A stretch of DNA of 64,000 bases from Campylobacter sp. (GTDB lineage: Bacteria; Campylobacterota; Campylobacteria; Campylobacterales; Campylobacteraceae). The DNA lies in assembly GCA_017469645.1 (NCBI GenBank), contig JAFUFY010000016.1:1-64000 (forward strand), in the 5' to 3' direction. The position numbers were made by a program, and so were the translations under genes. Each line of letters starts with the position of its first letter. Position 1 is the stretch's first letter. Positions 29,793-39,314 of the stretch are shown piece by piece. The notes below the pieces were generated by a model. It had not been told where the DNA came from and did not search any database. It saw only the letters and a list, made by a program, of their open reading frames with translations.

Positions 29793-32000
29793 TCAAAATC
29801 TCACGATTTTGCTTCCAAAACCGCCTTCACTTGGGGTTCCGTCGCGAAATTCTTTTACACTTGGGTGTGATTTTAAAAACTCTTTTACAGCAAAAGCTAG
29901 TTTTCCTGTGCCTATGCCGTGTTTTACTATTACTTCATCAAAGCCCATTACAAGGCTTTGGCTAATAAATTTATCAAGCCTTTCTATGGCTTCTTCGGCT
30001 CTTAGTCCGTGCAGATCTAGCACCACAGAAGCTGTTTGTGGTTTTTGCACTTTTATATTTACCGAATTTGGTTTTGGCGACGGTGTGTTTCCGCTTCGTT
30101 TTAGCAAATTCAGTGGCACCCTAAGGCGAATTCCGTCGCTTTCAATCGTGGCATCATTTTTACTCATCGCAACAATTTCGCCTTTGATTTTTTCATATTT
30201 TACCCTATCGCCGATTTTAAATTCTATCGGCGCAGGGTCGCCCCCTTGCGGTAGCGTAACCGAATTTTTAAGCTCATTTGCCCTATTTATCGCTCTTTGT
30301 TTCTCTTTTGTATCATTTAGTTTTAGCGTTTTTTTGGCTTCTTCTATAGCGAAATAATACTCCCTTTCAAGCTTATTTAAAACCGCTCTAAATTCGCTAT
30401 CGTTGCGCTCTTTTTGCTCTTTTAAACTTTGCGTTAAGATACCCAATTTTTGCTCTTTTAATTTTATCTTTTCAAGCTCCGTTTTTAGCTCTAATTCCAA
30501 ATTTATCGCCTTTGAAATAGCTTCGTTTAGATTTTCTTTATCTTCGCCGTAAGTTTGTTTTGCAAGGCTCACCAAATTCGCATTTATGCCATATCTAAGT
30601 GCGGTCTCAAAAGCATAAGACTTACCAATCGTGCCTTTTAAAAACTCATATTTAGGGACGGAGTTTTTTTCATCATAAAGTGCTGCGCACAGATCCACGC
30701 TTTTATCTTTTGCTAGTAACATAGCAAGGCGTTTGTGGTGCGTTGTGATGACCATTTTTATATCATTTTGCATTAAATTTGAAATTATCACGCTATAAAG
30801 ACTTGCTGCTTCTTCAAAATCGGTTCCAAGCTCGATTTCATCGACACCGATAAGCAAATTTTTGCGTCCAAAAAGCTTTGAAAAACTCATCATTCGCCCT
30901 GCAAAAGTCGAAATGTCATTTTTCACACTTTGTGGATCTTCCATGATAAGCTCAAATTCTTTGAAATTGCCGATTTTAGAGTGCTGGGCGCCAATTTTCA
31001 TCGGCAAAAGATATTTGCTTAAAATACAAGCACTTAAAATTGATTTTAAAAGCATACTTTTTCCGCCGGCATTAACACCGGTAATCAGCAAAACTTTGCC
31101 CGTAAATTCGACACTTACGGGTTTTGGATTTTTTAGAGCTGGGTGAGAAAAATCACGCAAAATAATATCTTTTGAACTATCGTTTAAAACTATCTCAAAA
31201 TCATTATTTCTCATCATCATCGCCCTAGCGATAAGCCCGTCAAAGCCGTCAAATGCGTGATTTATGAATTTTAAAAATAGATAATTTTTATTAAAAATTT
31301 GCGAAATTTCTTTGCAATGTTCAAAAATAAGCTCTTCTTTTTTATCTAAAATCTCGCTTTGGGCTGATTTGAGCCTAGAAATGCTATCAGGCGTTACATA
31401 AAAATATCCGCCGCTACTTCGCCCGATAACACTTCCTTTTAGCGCATGGTTAAATCCGCCACGCACCAAAAGCGCTTCACTCTCGCCAATGTAATGAATT
31501 TGAGTATCAACTAAATACGGGCTTATTGATTTAGCATAAATTAGCCTTTTAAGCTCGACATTTATCTCTTCTTTTTTGATTTTATAGGCTTCATTTAACG
31601 CGGAAAATCGCTCGTCAATGCTGTCTTTGAAGTTTCCGTCTTTATCAAAATAACCTGAAATTTCGACAATCACGCTAGGAATTTCGATTTTTAGCAAACT
31701 CTCAGCCAATTTCCCGCTAAATGGCTGTTTTTTAAGATACAAAAAATATTTTATAATTTTAGCAAACTCGTAAATTTCGCTTATGTGAAGCACAGCGTGT
31801 TTGGTGATTCGCATTAAAGCATCATCTAAATTTGCTACTTTTTCGCAAAGTGCGATGTCAAATTTAGCAAATTCGTAAATTTTTTCATAGTTGATTTTGC
31901 TATCGCCTTCTAAAAATAGTGGTTTTTCACGCGATAAAAAGGCGTTAAATTTATCCAAATATTCGCTCAAATCAAGGCGAGAAAAAATATCATTTTTCAT
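29793..32000 (-). CDS. mutS2: MutS2 family ATPase/endonuclease
   Basis: A 735-aa MutS2. The ABC-type ATPase has Walker A GVNAGGKS (308-315) and Walker B region IGVDEIELGTD. A coiled-coil follows (about 480-560), then a KOW-like strand segment (FKIGDRVKYEKIKGEIVAM), and a C-terminal Smr nuclease domain with LDLHGLRAEEA and KHGIGTGKL. MutS2 acts on recombination intermediates, oxidative damage or stalled ribosomes rather than in classical mismatch repair. Start ATG 32000 overlaps the upstream stop by 4 nt. Confidence 0.95.
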   Translation of the reverse strand: MKNDIFSRLDLSEYLDKFNAFLSREKPLFLEGDSKINYEKIYEFAKFDIALCEKVANLDDALMRITKHAVLHISEIYEFAKIIKYFLYLKKQPFSGKLAESLLKIEIPSVIVEISGYFDKDGNFKDSIDERFSALNEAYKIKKEEINVELKRLIYAKSISPYLVDTQIHYIGESEALLVRGGFNHALKGSVIGRSSGGYFYVTPDSISRLKSAQSEILDKKEELIFEHCKEISQIFNKNYLFLKFINHAFDGFDGLIARAMMMRNNDFEIVLNDSSKDIILRDFSHPALKNPKPVSVEFTGKVLLITGVNAGGKSMLLKSILSACILSKYLLPMKIGAQHSKIGNFKEFELIMEDPQSVKNDISTFAGRMMSFSKLFGRKNLLIGVDEIELGTDFEEAASLYSVIISNLMQNDIKMVITTHHKRLAMLLAKDKSVDLCAALYDEKNSVPKYEFLKGTIGKSYAFETALRYGINANLVSLAKQTYGEDKENLNEAISKAINLELELKTELEKIKLKEQKLGILTQSLKEQKERNDSEFRAVLNKLEREYYFAIEEAKKTLKLNDTKEKQRAINRANELKNSVTLPQGGDPAPIEFKIGDRVKYEKIKGEIVAMSKNDATIESDGIRLRVPLNLLKRSGNTPSPKPNSVNIKVQKPQTASVVLDLHGLRAEEAIERLDKFISQSLVMGFDEVIVKHGIGTGKLAFAVKEFLKSHPSVKEFRDGTPSEGGFGSKIVRF

Positions 32001-32353
32001 TTTATCGTGCAGTCTTTTGCATTAAAAGTTTTGTTTTTAAATTCGTTTTCGGCGTCCCTTTTTGCGATAAATGAGCTAGTGGCGAAGGAAAATTCAAAAT
32101 TTTGCAAATTTACTTGCGTTTGCGATTTACCGTCACTGCAAATAAGCGTTTTTCCTTGTTTGAACGCAGTAGAAAGCTCGTTTAAATCCTTTGCTTTGCT
32201 TTGGGTAAAAGTTTCAAAAGAGTAAGCAAATATCGCAAAAATCGCCATCACAGCCGTGATAATAAATTTCGCTTTTTTGCTTAATTTTTCATCGTCAATC
32301 AAAAAAATCGAAATCATAAAAAGTGTCGCAACAATAAAAACTACAAATCTCAA
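31997..32353 (-). CDS. Small membrane protein between murC and mutS2
   Basis: A 118-aa protein with two N-terminal hydrophobic helices (about 3-18 and 29-45) and a soluble C-terminal part of about 70 residues containing two Cys (ICSDGK, DCTIK) that could form a disulfide if periplasmic. No known domain recognised. The same slot in C. jejuni also carries a membrane-protein gene (from memory). It overlaps mutS2 by 4 nt (ATGA) and begins 41 nt after murC. Confidence 0.78.
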   Translation of the reverse strand: MRFVVFIVATLFMISIFLIDDEKLSKKAKFIITAVMAIFAIFAYSFETFTQSKAKDLNELSTAFKQGKTLICSDGKSQTQVNLQNFEFSFATSSFIAKRDAENEFKNKTFNAKDCTIK

Positions 32354-32394
32354 AATTTGCCCCTTTTTAACGCTCTGAATTTATCAAATTTGCC

Positions 32395-33702
32395 CTAAAA
32401 TTCGCCACGCAACTGATACGAAATATCCCCTGCGCCAAAACCGATAACCAAACCGCTGTTTAAAATATGTTTCACGCCAAAAATATCGTAAAATTCTATG
32501 CTATCGCCGTTTCGTGAAATTCTCTCGGCAAAAAGCGGATTTAGAGCTTTAAATTCATCTTTTAAATTTATCCCGTTATCGCTCTCGCCTGCTGCATATA
32601 CAGGCAAAATAACAAGCTCATCGACATTTTTAAAACACTCTTTAAAACCTTGTAAATTCGCCTTTAAGCGAGTGTATCTGTGTGGCTGGAAAATCGCCGT
32701 AATCTTGCCAATGCCTAGCAAATTTGCATACTCTTTTGCGCTTTGTAAAGTAGCAGCTATCTCGGTCGGGTGATGCCCATAATCATCAATCAAAACAAAA
32801 TCCTTACTTGCCGTTAAAATGTCAAATCGCTTTTTAATGCCCTTAAAATTTAGCAAATTTGCTCTAATCTCTTCAAGCCCTATTTCGCAATTTGCTGCTA
32901 GTATCGCTAGACTTGCGTCAATGGCAATGTGTTTGCCAAGCCCCAAAACTTCGAATTTACCAAGCTCTTTGAGATTAAAACTCATATACGGCTCGTTATT
33001 CCTAATAACCTGCTTAACTTCTGTTATATCGCGGCTAGGATATAGCTTTATGCAATCTATTTTTAGCGTTTTTAAAAACTCATCTTCTGCATTTATAACG
33101 CGGATTTTCGCCCTTTCTAAAAAGCCCCTGTAAGCTGCGTGAAATTTTTCAATATCAAAATCGTAATGCTCCATGTGTTCGGGTTCTGCGTTGGTTACCA
33201 CCGCCAAATACGGATTTGAATTTAAAAAACTGCTATCGCTCTCATCGGCTTCAAAAATAATATTTTCGCTTTTGCTGTATTTCATATTTGAGCCAAACTG
33301 CTTTGAAACTGCGCCGATGATGACGCTTCCGTCGATTAGGCTTGAAAGCATAGCACTTGTGGTGCTTTTGCCGTGCGCTCCTGCGACCGCAAAAACTCGC
33401 TTAAATCGCAAAATATAAGGCAGAGTTTCCTTGCGAGAAAGACATTTAATGCCTTTGTTTCTAGCTTCTACTAGCTCGACATTGTCATCTTTTATCGCAG
33501 CACTATAAACGACAAAATCTTGATTTTCAATCGCGCTTTTATCGTGAGGCGTATTGATTTTCATACCTTGCTCTCTAAGCTCGGCGATAGTTTCACTCTC
33601 TTTTATATCAGAACCGCTGATTTCATAGTTTTTTTCATGTAAAAATTTAGCAAGAGCAGAAATTCCAATTCCGCCAATGCCTATAAAATGAACTTTTTTC
33701 AA
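32395..33702 (-). CDS. murC: UDP-N-acetylmuramate--L-alanine ligase
   Basis: A 435-aa Mur ligase adding L-Ala to UDP-MurNAc. The N-terminal Rossmann loop is HFIGIGGIGISALA, the ATP P-loop GAHGKST (108-114), with EADESDSSF and the LIDDYGHHPTEI motif of MurC. ATG 33702 follows TTAAGGATAAATTTG. It heads the murC-membrane protein-mutS2 operon. Confidence 0.96.
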   Translation of the reverse strand: MKKVHFIGIGGIGISALAKFLHEKNYEISGSDIKESETIAELREQGMKINTPHDKSAIENQDFVVYSAAIKDDNVELVEARNKGIKCLSRKETLPYILRFKRVFAVAGAHGKSTTSAMLSSLIDGSVIIGAVSKQFGSNMKYSKSENIIFEADESDSSFLNSNPYLAVVTNAEPEHMEHYDFDIEKFHAAYRGFLERAKIRVINAEDEFLKTLKIDCIKLYPSRDITEVKQVIRNNEPYMSFNLKELGKFEVLGLGKHIAIDASLAILAANCEIGLEEIRANLLNFKGIKKRFDILTASKDFVLIDDYGHHPTEIAATLQSAKEYANLLGIGKITAIFQPHRYTRLKANLQGFKECFKNVDELVILPVYAAGESDNGINLKDEFKALNPLFAERISRNGDSIEFYDIFGVKHILNSGLVIGFGAGDISYQLRGEF

Positions 33703-33835
33703 ATTTATCCTTAAAATTTATAAAAATTTTTGTGCGATTTTACCAAATTTGGGCTAAAAATTTTATAACGAAATGAAAAAATAATTTTTTTATTTTCTCT
33801 AAATATTTTTAAACAAAAATTAAATAAAATAAAGA

Positions 33836-33841
33836 TATAAT
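33836..33841 (+). promoter_or_regulatory. -10 element (TATAAT) of the first pentaheme cytochrome gene
   Basis: A consensus TATAAT within a strongly AT-rich region, 49 nt upstream of ATG 33890. The predicted transcript start is near 33848, so the TTACG-N4-CGTAA palindrome falls just at or after it. Confidence 0.65.
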
Positions 33842-33850
33842 CCCAAAATT

Positions 33851-33864
33851 TTACGAAAGCGTAA
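33851..33864. promoter_or_regulatory. TTACG-N4-CGTAA palindrome in the cytochrome leader
   Basis: A perfect 5-4-5 palindrome has the geometry of CRP/FNR-superfamily sites (TTGAT-N4-ATCAA; C. jejuni NssR: TTAAC-N4-GTTAA). Its place just after the -10 would suit a repressor or a small RNA hairpin. The call is tentative. Confidence 0.35.
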
Positions 33865-33889
33865 TAATACAAATTATAAGGAAAATACC

Positions 33890-35299
33890 ATGAAGGCTTT
33901 ATTTGCTGCAATTTTTTCAGCGTTGATCATAAGTTGTACATTTGCACAAACCCCGCAAGAAACAGATAGCAAAAATACGCTTAGCGAAACAAATGCGACT
34001 ATGGCTGGTGAAACACTGCTACAAGACCAAACTCTTTCGGACCCCAATGTCTCAGATGTACAGACTATATCAGAAGAATCTACGGAAAAGACATTGTCTA
34101 TCTCAGAAATATCAACAACTTCTGGTACGATTTCATCAGATGCCGTAGCAGAAGCAGACAATGGAAGCATAATTAATCCGATTGCCTGTTTTGCTTGTCA
34201 TAAAGAGCAGTTTGCTGACTGGGAAACTTCGCTTCATGCTAAATCACACGAAGATTTAAATCCGCTTTATGAAAAAGCTATCACTCTTGTAAGTAGCCAA
34301 ACTCGTCAAATTCGCGAGCAGGTTTTATTAAGCTGTGGAACTTGTCACAACCCAAAACTAGAAAAGAAATTTGTCAGTGAAAGCGCGGCTCTTGCGATTA
34401 TGCTTGATATAGATTCAACAGTGAAAAATGAGCTAAAAAATGCACTAGAAGCTGAGCATATAAAAAGCGGAATAAGCTGTTATATTTGTCACAATGTCGA
34501 TAGTATAAATCATAGAGATAATTATACAACAGTCGGTTATCAAATGCTAAATTGGACAAAAGGAAATTTGATAGTAGGGCCTTATGATTTAAGCTCTCAA
34601 CAAACGATTTTCCACTCTTTTGGGAAACGAGATTTTTTCAGAGAAAATAACGATTTATGCCTATCTTGCCATCAAGGGCAAGCCACTAAAAATGAACTTT
34701 CTATGTATAACACAGGTGAAGAGCTAAATTCAAGTGGCACAGACGATAAATGTGTAGATTGCCACATGGGAAGCATAAAAAAAGGAATACTCGCCCCACA
34801 AATCAAAAGAGATAATATGGTCGAACGCGATATAAAATCACACTTTTTTGCAGGTGCTAGAAATAGTAATATTTTAAAAGATATAATTGATATAAACATG
34901 GAGAAAACAGCATCAAGCACTGCTAAAATCATCGTTTCAAATTCTATACCACACGGGGTGCCAAGCGGTTTTAGTGGCAGAAGCTTAGTTTTAGAACTTT
35001 TATTTTTAAACGGAGATGAAGTCATCAGAACCGAAACAATCGATTTCAGAGCTACTTATGAAAGCAAATTTGGATCAGAAACTCTATCGTATTCAGCAAA
35101 AACTCTATTAAGCGATACACGATTGAAACCAAAAGAAAATCGTGAAATTCATATTCGCATTCCAAATGAAACAAATAGTATAAAAGCAACTTTAAGTTAT
35201 TACATTTTAGCACCACAATTGCAAGAAATTTTAAAAATTGATGACAAAACTTATACAAAATCTTATGAAGTCATATCAAAAGAATTCAAGGTAAATTAA
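33890..35299 (+). CDS. Secreted pentaheme cytochrome c, paralog 1
   Basis: A 469-aa exported multihaem cytochrome. The N-terminal signal ends in LIISC (lipobox-like, Cys16), alternatively cleaved after TFA. A Ser/Thr/Glu-rich spacer (about 20-95) is followed by five CxxCH sites: 100-104, 149-153, 197-201, 257-261 and 288-292, with extra His ligands such as SLHAKSH, as in cytochrome c554-like proteins. The last ~150 residues form a haem-free beta-rich domain (HGVPSGFSGRSL ... APQLQEIL). It is paralogous to the next gene along its whole length but has the extra spacer. Electron partner unknown. Confidence 0.85.
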   Translation: MKALFAAIFSALIISCTFAQTPQETDSKNTLSETNATMAGETLLQDQTLSDPNVSDVQTISEESTEKTLSISEISTTSGTISSDAVAEADNGSIINPIACFACHKEQFADWETSLHAKSHEDLNPLYEKAITLVSSQTRQIREQVLLSCGTCHNPKLEKKFVSESAALAIMLDIDSTVKNELKNALEAEHIKSGISCYICHNVDSINHRDNYTTVGYQMLNWTKGNLIVGPYDLSSQQTIFHSFGKRDFFRENNDLCLSCHQGQATKNELSMYNTGEELNSSGTDDKCVDCHMGSIKKGILAPQIKRDNMVERDIKSHFFAGARNSNILKDIIDINMEKTASSTAKIIVSNSIPHGVPSGFSGRSLVLELLFLNGDEVIRTETIDFRATYESKFGSETLSYSAKTLLSDTRLKPKENREIHIRIPNETNSIKATLSYYILAPQLQEILKIDDKTYTKSYEVISKEFKVN

Positions 35300-35303
35300 C
35301 CTA

Positions 35304-35339
35304 AATTTGGCGTTTAAATTATATCTTAAACGCCAAATT
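35304..35339. repeat. 14-bp stem-loop between the two cytochrome genes
   Basis: Arms 35304-35317 and 35326-35339 (AATTTGGCGTTTAA and complement) with an 8-nt loop, 4 nt after the first cytochrome stop codon. No U-run follows, so it may act as an RNA-stabilising or partial terminator hairpin. Confidence 0.65.
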
Positions 35340-35441
35340 CACAAATTTACCACTAAAATACTATGAACAATGCAAATTTAAAGATACTTTAAGATTAATA
35401 TTATATTATACGGAAATTTACCTTATTTTGGGAGTTTGCAA

Positions 35442-36647
35442 ATGAAAAAGTTCTTTGCAGTGCTTATTTTGGTCTTTTTTAGTTCAAATTTAGTTGCCGA
35501 TGATGAAGTTTCTATCATGGCTGATCCACAAAACTGTCTTGGATGTCACGACGATATACATGCTGATTGGACCACTTCGCTCCATGCTAAATCGCACGAA
35601 GATTCTAGTCAGTTATACAAAAAAACTGTTGAGCTAGTCGCAACGGAAACAAAGCAAATTTATGAGCAAGTTTTGGTAAGTTGTGGCACTTGTCATAATC
35701 CACGCTTAGAAACCAAAAGCATAAGCGATGATGTTGCTCTTGCTTCTATGCTTGGAATTCAAACTGATGAAACAAAAAATTTACATGATAAAATCGAAAG
35801 TGAAAGTGTCAAAAACGGCATTAGCTGTTTTGTTTGTCACAGCGTAGAACATGTCAAAATACGCGATAATCAAACTCAAAACGGATATAAGCTATTTGAT
35901 TGGACAAAAGATGATTTAATTGTAGGGCCTTATGATTTAAAAGATGAAGAGCCGATTTTTCATAAAAGCGAAGAGCGTAGATTTTTTAGAGAAAATAATG
36001 ATTTGTGCTTAGCGTGTCATCAAGGTCAAGCTACTAAATCAGAGCACTCGCTTTATAATACAGGCGAAGAAATGCGAATTGTAAGCAGTAGAGAACTTTG
36101 CACAGACTGCCACATGAAAAATAGCAAAACCGAAATTATAGCCCCTGATATGCAGCGAGAAAATATGGTTCCAAGAGAGATAAAATCTCACTTTTTTGAA
36201 GGCGCACGAAATAGCGATATTTTGAAAAATGCTATCGAATTAAGCTTTGAAAAAGTCAGTCAAAATGAAGCAAAACTTTTTGTAAAAAATTTGATAAGTC
36301 ATGGAATTCCGAGCGGTTTTAGCGGTAGAAGTTTGGTTTTTGATATATACTTTTTAAAAGGCGAAGAAGTTTTGCAAACTAAAAATGTAGATATGAGAGC
36401 AATTTATAAAAATGCACTTTTATTTGAAACACTTTCGTATGCTGCCAAAGCCAAAGGAGAAGACACAAGGCTAAAACCTTATGAAACAAGGGAAATTTTA
36501 TTAGAAATTCCTGACGGTACAACTGCTATAAAAGTTTCTGCCGGATACTTTGTCATTGCACCACAACTACAAGAAGTGCTAAAAATTAAAAACGAAGAAT
36601 TTACAAAACGATACGATGTCACAGAACAAACATTTAGTGTAAAATAA
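35442..36647 (+). CDS. Secreted pentaheme cytochrome c, paralog 2
   Basis: A 401-aa paralog of the previous protein. The signal peptide MKKFFAVLILVFFSSNLVA is followed by D-D. Five CxxCH sites are at 32-36, 81-85, 129-133, 189-193 and 220-224, in the same spacing and with the same SLHAKSHED ligand segment, then the same beta-rich C-terminal domain. It lacks the Ser/Thr/Glu-rich spacer and the lipobox, so the pair may differ in location: one anchored, one soluble (inference). ATG 35442 lies behind GGGAGTTTGCAA. No reductase or quinone-linked partner is adjacent. Confidence 0.86.
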   Translation: MKKFFAVLILVFFSSNLVADDEVSIMADPQNCLGCHDDIHADWTTSLHAKSHEDSSQLYKKTVELVATETKQIYEQVLVSCGTCHNPRLETKSISDDVALASMLGIQTDETKNLHDKIESESVKNGISCFVCHSVEHVKIRDNQTQNGYKLFDWTKDDLIVGPYDLKDEEPIFHKSEERRFFRENNDLCLACHQGQATKSEHSLYNTGEEMRIVSSRELCTDCHMKNSKTEIIAPDMQRENMVPREIKSHFFEGARNSDILKNAIELSFEKVSQNEAKLFVKNLISHGIPSGFSGRSLVFDIYFLKGEEVLQTKNVDMRAIYKNALLFETLSYAAKAKGEDTRLKPYETREILLEIPDGTTAIKVSAGYFVIAPQLQEVLKIKNEEFTKRYDVTEQTFSVK

Positions 36648-36661
36648 AATCTTTAACTTCT

Positions 36662-36700
36662 AATTCTCGGCAGATTCATTTCAATTTGCCGAGAATTTTT
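36662..36700. terminator. Bidirectional terminator between cytochrome and recR
   Basis: Perfect 11-bp stem AATTCTCGGCA / TGCCGAGAATT (36662-36672, 36687-36697) followed by TTT on the plus strand, between convergent genes. Confidence 0.85.
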
Positions 36701-37274
36701 AAATTCCAACCCGTCCATTCATAGCTTTTATAAGCGAAAGCATATCGACATTTTCAAGGCTGACATTTGTAGGAATTCCTTGTGCGATTTTGCTAAATTT
36801 AATGCTTTTGTGTTTGAGTTTATCTTCTATATACAGCATTATGCCGTCTGAATTCACGCTTGGAGTGAGTGCAAAAATAAGCTCATCTGAGCCATTTTCA
36901 TCGATCATTTTTTCAAGACGAGCCAAAATTTGATCATTTACATCATCAAGCACGAAATAAAGCCCGTCAAAAATATTATTATTTTCAAAAATAAAAATAT
37001 CTTTTGGCGTTTCAACTATGCAAATTTTATCTCTATTTCTGCCAAAATCGGCACAAACTTCGCAAATTTCGCTTTCGCAAATTCCGCCACAAATTTCGCA
37101 ACGACGCAAATTTTTAACAGCCTCTTCTATGCAGTGAGCCAAATTTAGCCCAGCAAAAGAGTTTTCAACTCCCACAAAATAGGCATATTTTAAGGCTGAT
37201 TTTTTACCCACGCCCGGAAGCTTTTCAAAAGAAGCAACAAGCTCGTCAAATTTTTGTGCTAAATTTTTTTTCAT
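36699..37274 (-). CDS. recR: Recombination mediator RecR
   Basis: A 191-aa RecR. A helix-hairpin-helix (KLPGVGKKSALKYAYF) is followed by a zinc finger with Cys59, Cys62, Cys71 and Cys74, then a Toprim domain (ICIVETPKDIFIFE) and a C-terminal Walker B-like region. It works in RecOR loading of RecA. It lies 11 nt after racS, so it is probably in the racR-racS transcript. Confidence 0.95.
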   Translation of the reverse strand: MKKNLAQKFDELVASFEKLPGVGKKSALKYAYFVGVENSFAGLNLAHCIEEAVKNLRRCEICGGICESEICEVCADFGRNRDKICIVETPKDIFIFENNNIFDGLYFVLDDVNDQILARLEKMIDENGSDELIFALTPSVNSDGIMLYIEDKLKHKSIKFSKIAQGIPTNVSLENVDMLSLIKAMNGRVGI

Positions 37275-37285
37275 AAACTCATCTT

Positions 37286-38521
37286 TTAATCATTTTTATT
37301 TAAATTTAGGCAAAAAAAGTGCCGTCCGTCGCTGTAATTGTAATCAAATTTAAACTTATGCATTTCGCAAATTTTATCTACGATATAAAGCCCAAGCCCC
37401 ATTCCGCTTGTTTTTTCGCCCTTATTGCGGATAAAAGCTTGTTTATAATATTCAAACGATTTTGAAAGAGCATTGCCTTGATTGCTAACGCAAATTCGGT
37501 TTTTATCGCAAACAACTAATGCCCTTTTGTTATCCGAATATTTAAGCGCATTATCGATTAAATTTTTCAAAGCCAAAGAAAACAGCTGGAAATCGACATT
37601 TACAATATCATCGCTATTCATCTTAACTTCGACTTTTTCGTCCCAGTTATCAAGCATCGTTATGTCTTTGACTTGCTCTAAAATCAAGCTAAAATGGCAC
37701 TCTTGATAATTTAATGAATAATTTCGCGAAAGCAGTTGTTCGATTTTTGCAAATTCATTTATCAAAATTTCAAGCCGCTCAAAAACCCCAACTAGCCTTG
37801 ATTTTTGCGTTTCATCTTCTATCATTTCTGATATTATGCGACCTTTGCCGATTGGCGTTTTAAGCTCATGCATAATGGTTCGCAAAAAAAGTTGGCGAGA
37901 GCGAATTAGCTCTTGAATTTTACCGATAGCCTTATCGAATTCGGTTGCGACCTGTCCGATTTCATCTTGGCGTGGCTTGTCTAAAACTTTTATCTCCATA
38001 TCGCCGTTTGCGAATTTTTGGATATTTCGGCTAAGTTTTTTAAGTGGCGTAAAACTGCGAAGCATAGAAACATAAAGCGAAATCAAAACAGAAATGACTA
38101 TCAAAAAACCTATCCAAAGCGGATCGTTTAAATTCTTTGTTCCCAAGCTCTCAAACGCGATTGCAAAAGATTCATTTTTGATATTTAAAAAAAGCGAATC
38201 ATTATACCGAATCGACTCAAACTCTCCAAGCGGCGTTTTTTGAGCAAAAACTTTTTCTCCGCTTGTGATGATATTTACCATAACATTTTTATCTTTTACT
38301 AGTTCAAGACCGAAATTTTTAAAATATTGTTGTATGTCTTGCGGTGGGATTGAACGATCATAAAGCTCCAAAAGATAGTTGATTGCGTTGATTTGGTTTG
38401 CCTGCATACGAGACAAGGCTTTATTCATCTGAATTCTGCCAAAGGTTATAAAAAGCACACAAACAAGCATCAACGCAATAACGAAAAATATCGTTATTTT
38501 GGTAGTTAAAGAGTGTTTCAT
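37286..38521 (-). CDS. racS: Sensor histidine kinase, RacS-like
   Basis: A 411-aa inner-membrane kinase: TM1 about 8-28, a periplasmic sensor of about 105 residues, TM2 about 134-153, a HAMP segment, His218 in TIMHELKTPIGKG, an N box (LKNLIDNALKYS) and a G box (TSGMGLGLYIVDKI). It overlaps racR by 4 nt. The place between recR and racR/dnaJ matches RacS of C. jejuni (from memory), linked there to growth at high temperature and to electron-acceptor use under low oxygen. The name is given by synteny and family. Confidence 0.82.
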   Translation of the reverse strand: MKHSLTTKITIFFVIALMLVCVLFITFGRIQMNKALSRMQANQINAINYLLELYDRSIPPQDIQQYFKNFGLELVKDKNVMVNIITSGEKVFAQKTPLGEFESIRYNDSLFLNIKNESFAIAFESLGTKNLNDPLWIGFLIVISVLISLYVSMLRSFTPLKKLSRNIQKFANGDMEIKVLDKPRQDEIGQVATEFDKAIGKIQELIRSRQLFLRTIMHELKTPIGKGRIISEMIEDETQKSRLVGVFERLEILINEFAKIEQLLSRNYSLNYQECHFSLILEQVKDITMLDNWDEKVEVKMNSDDIVNVDFQLFSLALKNLIDNALKYSDNKRALVVCDKNRICVSNQGNALSKSFEYYKQAFIRNKGEKTSGMGLGLYIVDKICEMHKFKFDYNYSDGRHFFCLNLNKND

Positions 38522-39192
38522 CCGATAAGTTTATAGCCTATTCCACGAACTGAAAAGATGTATTTCGGATTTTTCGAGCTATCGCCGATTTTCGTGCGAA
38601 GGCGACCGATGATGACATCAAGGCTTTTTGAGTCCTTATCTTTTAGGCTTTTGCAGTTATAAACAAGCTGTTCTCTTGAAACTGAAAAGCTATGTTGTTT
38701 GATTAGGTATTCTAAAATTTCATATTCAGCCGGAGTTAGCGTTAAAGCTTCGTCTTCAAAGTAAATTTCATGCCTTTTTTCATCGATTCTAAATACGCTA
38801 TCAGCGACGACTTCTTCTTTCTCGGCATTTGTTTTTCGGTAACGGCGGATTAAGCTCATAATCCTTGCGTGCATCTCTTTTGGATCATACGGCTTTGGCA
38901 TATAATCATCAGCACCGATTTGAAGTCCTACGACCCTATCGCTAACATCACTTCTAGCAGAACTTATGATAATCGGAATATCATATTTTTCGCGAATTTC
39001 TTTGCAAACTTCAAGTCCGTCAATGCCCGGCAATGTCAAATCCAAAATCAATAAATCAAAATTTTTAATCCCTGCACTAAGCCCTAAATACGGATCTTCG
39101 TAGTTTGTAACCTTAATATTAAATTTGCTTAAATACTCTGATAGTAGCGTTGCAAATTCAGAATCATCTTCAATCATCAAAACATTTACCAT
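38518..39192 (-). CDS. racR: OmpR-family response regulator, RacR-like
   Basis: A 224-aa DNA-binding regulator. The receiver has acidic residues in MIEDDSE and phosphoacceptor Asp51 (LILDLTLPG), with the Lys in PKPYDP. The C-terminal winged-helix domain (about 125-224) includes LTPAEYEILEYLI and VIIGRLRTKIGD...YIFSVRGIGYKLIG. Partner of RacS (ATGA overlap). A TATAAT on the minus strand at 39225-39230 is the likely promoter. Divergent from dnaJ. Confidence 0.85.
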   Translation of the reverse strand: MVNVLMIEDDSEFATLLSEYLSKFNIKVTNYEDPYLGLSAGIKNFDLLILDLTLPGIDGLEVCKEIREKYDIPIIISSARSDVSDRVVGLQIGADDYMPKPYDPKEMHARIMSLIRRYRKTNAEKEEVVADSVFRIDEKRHEIYFEDEALTLTPAEYEILEYLIKQHSFSVSREQLVYNCKSLKDKDSKSLDVIIGRLRTKIGDSSKNPKYIFSVRGIGYKLIG

Positions 39193-39224
39193 AATTTATC
39201 CTTTGTTAAAAATTTTGGTAGCAC

Positions 39225-39230
39225 ATTATA
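39225..39230 (-). promoter_or_regulatory. -10 element (TATAAT) of racR
   Basis: On the minus strand CTGTATAAT lies 33 nt before the racR ATG (39192), in the 122-bp divergent region shared with dnaJ. Confidence 0.6.
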
Positions 39231-39314
39231 CAGAAAATTAGTTAAAAATTTATTGAGTTTTCAAGTAATTTAGGTAAAATAAGCGTTTTATTAAAATCAA
39301 AGCGGAGTTAAAAA

